From HKST-UBA178 sp965223815 (GTDB lineage: Bacteria; Pseudomonadota; Gammaproteobacteria; Chromatiales; Chromatiaceae): a stretch of DNA of 64,000 nucleotides. Of the stretch, positions 63,438-64,000 are shown one piece after another (within the stretch, counting starts at the first letter, position 1; every line of letters starts with the position of its first letter). Below the pieces are notes generated by a model. The model was not told where the DNA came from. It worked only from the letters and a program-made list of their open reading frames with translations, and searched no databases. The position numbers and the translations under genes are program-made. Location: assembly GCA_965223815.1 (NCBI GenBank), contig OZ245019.1:2046001-2110000 (forward strand), written 5' to 3'.

Positions 63438-64000
63438 CTACCAACGGGTTATTGCACCACCAGTGGTGGAAATATCATATTCAGGCAATAAATAGCCAGG
63501 TTTCTTGTAGCCAAAGCGATCTCGCTCGATGATGCCGTTGTCCTGTTTATCCCTGGCAATCCGGTTGAACACCTGCTCATCTACCCGCTGACCCCATTTT
63601 TTCACCTTGGATGTCTTTCCCGTCTCTTCGTTCTCAATCAGTACGGCAATGGGTTTACCCGTGTGGTCTATGGCTTCGACAATAATGTAGTAGTTGCGAG
63701 CATTGCTGTTTATGTCTGGAATTCTCCAGATTCCGGAGCGTTCGCCCGGGCGGTTGATGATCTTAATCGTATACTCCTGTTCTAGCCTCGATTGAAGATC
63801 CTCCAGTTGTGCAACGGCTGCTTTTATCGCTTCAGAGTTCTCCTCCCGGACTGCAGCGTTGCCTTTGTTTAGCATCTGTTGGGCAAGCTTGCGCGCATTG
63901 TCGGACTTAGCCAAGGCCACGACTTCTGCATGAGTCGATGCCAGTTTCCCAGGTAGCGCAGCATTCGGGGCCAAGTACAGAAAGTAGTTGATTGCCAGCG
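63438..64000 (-). CDS. DUF6384-like membrane protein (5' end outside window)
   Basis: The frame is open to the window edge, reading LAINYFLYLAPNAALPGK, a membrane segment followed by helical (KLAQQMLNKGNAAV) and a beta-rich domain (YTIKIINRPGERSGIWRI; YYIIVEAIDHTGKPIAVLI). The beta part matches my memory of DUF6384 proteins. Nominal starts at 63974 (TTG) are not trusted, since the hydrophobic segment extends upstream. It precedes the coiled-coil gene by about 20 bases on the same strand and so likely forms one operon with it and the TAXI gene. Confidence 0.7.
   Translation of the reverse strand, partial: LAINYFLYLAPNAALPGKLASTHAEVVALAKSDNARKLAQQMLNKGNAAVREENSEAIKAAVAQLEDLQSRLEQEYTIKIINRPGERSGIWRIPDINSNARNYYIIVEAIDHTGKPIAVLIENEETGKTSKVKKWGQRVDEQVFNRIARDKQDNGIIERDRFGYKKPGYLLPEYDISTTGGAITRW

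Noticed and set aside
1..64000. CRISPR arrays, rRNA, prophage or plasmid origin
   Set aside because: No regular spaced repeats, structural RNA blocks, phage genes or replication genes were seen.

Overview
The window reads as the chromosome of a free-living or symbiotic gammaproteobacterium with an autotrophic, sulfur-oxidising style of metabolism. This is an inference from gene content and gene order: CreBC, HtpX, GabD, NirBD with a linked kinase, a ferredoxin-dependent 2-oxoacid oxidoreductase, methanethiol oxidase, octaheme cytochrome, PEP-CTERM and exosortase proteins. There is no rRNA or tRNA gene and no CRISPR array. I saw no prophage; the only clear mobile element is one IS256-family insertion.

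Layout. 1-3738: 5'-truncated multi-PAS hybrid histidine kinase. 3809-9423 (minus): nitrite assimilation operon nirB-nirD-FNT channel-PP2C/kinase, with a sigma-54 promoter and an NtrC-like site upstream; nirB carries five separate lesions. 9830-10723: htpX. 11226-16819: four-gene operon for a 2-oxoacid:ferredoxin oxidoreductase with two flavoprotein partners. 16927-20270: hemerythrin-GGDEF cyclase, EF-hand protein, aspartic protease, YkvA-like protein. 20693-21868: sigma-54-like promoter, long leader and a VPLPA/PEP-CTERM protein. 22367-29110: gabD, octaheme-TPR cytochrome, TRIC channel, LysR, DUF1127 protein and a hypothetical. 29450-35999: CHASE2 adenylate cyclase, a giant FecR-TPR-beta-barrel protein and a frameshifted secreted protein.

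36139-41070 (minus): creB-creC-VIT/vWA protein-exosortase, which looks like a dedicated one-substrate sorting system. 41588-43299: dodecin and an AGCS symporter. 43628-49074: TetR regulator divergent from mtoX, followed by a SCO-MauG fusion, a SCO1 protein and a TlpA thioredoxin. The mtoX promoter holds two GAAC-N4-GTTC operators, one of them inside the -35/-10 spacer. 49244-53200: small exported proteins, one with a tandem repeat and one split by the IS, plus a Crp-type regulator. 53275-64000 (minus): CPA2 antiporter with Usp domains, CNNM/CorC protein, CDGSH protein, acyl desaturase, TAXI protein and a DUF6384-type cluster cut by the window edge.

The genes suggest a cell that senses nitrogen status (sigma-54/NtrC), uses several second messengers (c-di-GMP cyclase, cAMP-type cyclase with a Crp-like receptor), detoxifies or uses methanethiol in the periplasm, and displays sorted surface proteins. 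The most distinctive systems are the CreBC-exosortase-target operon, the TetR-controlled mtoX operon with its SCO-MauG fusion, and the cyclase/FecR-TPR-barrel pair.
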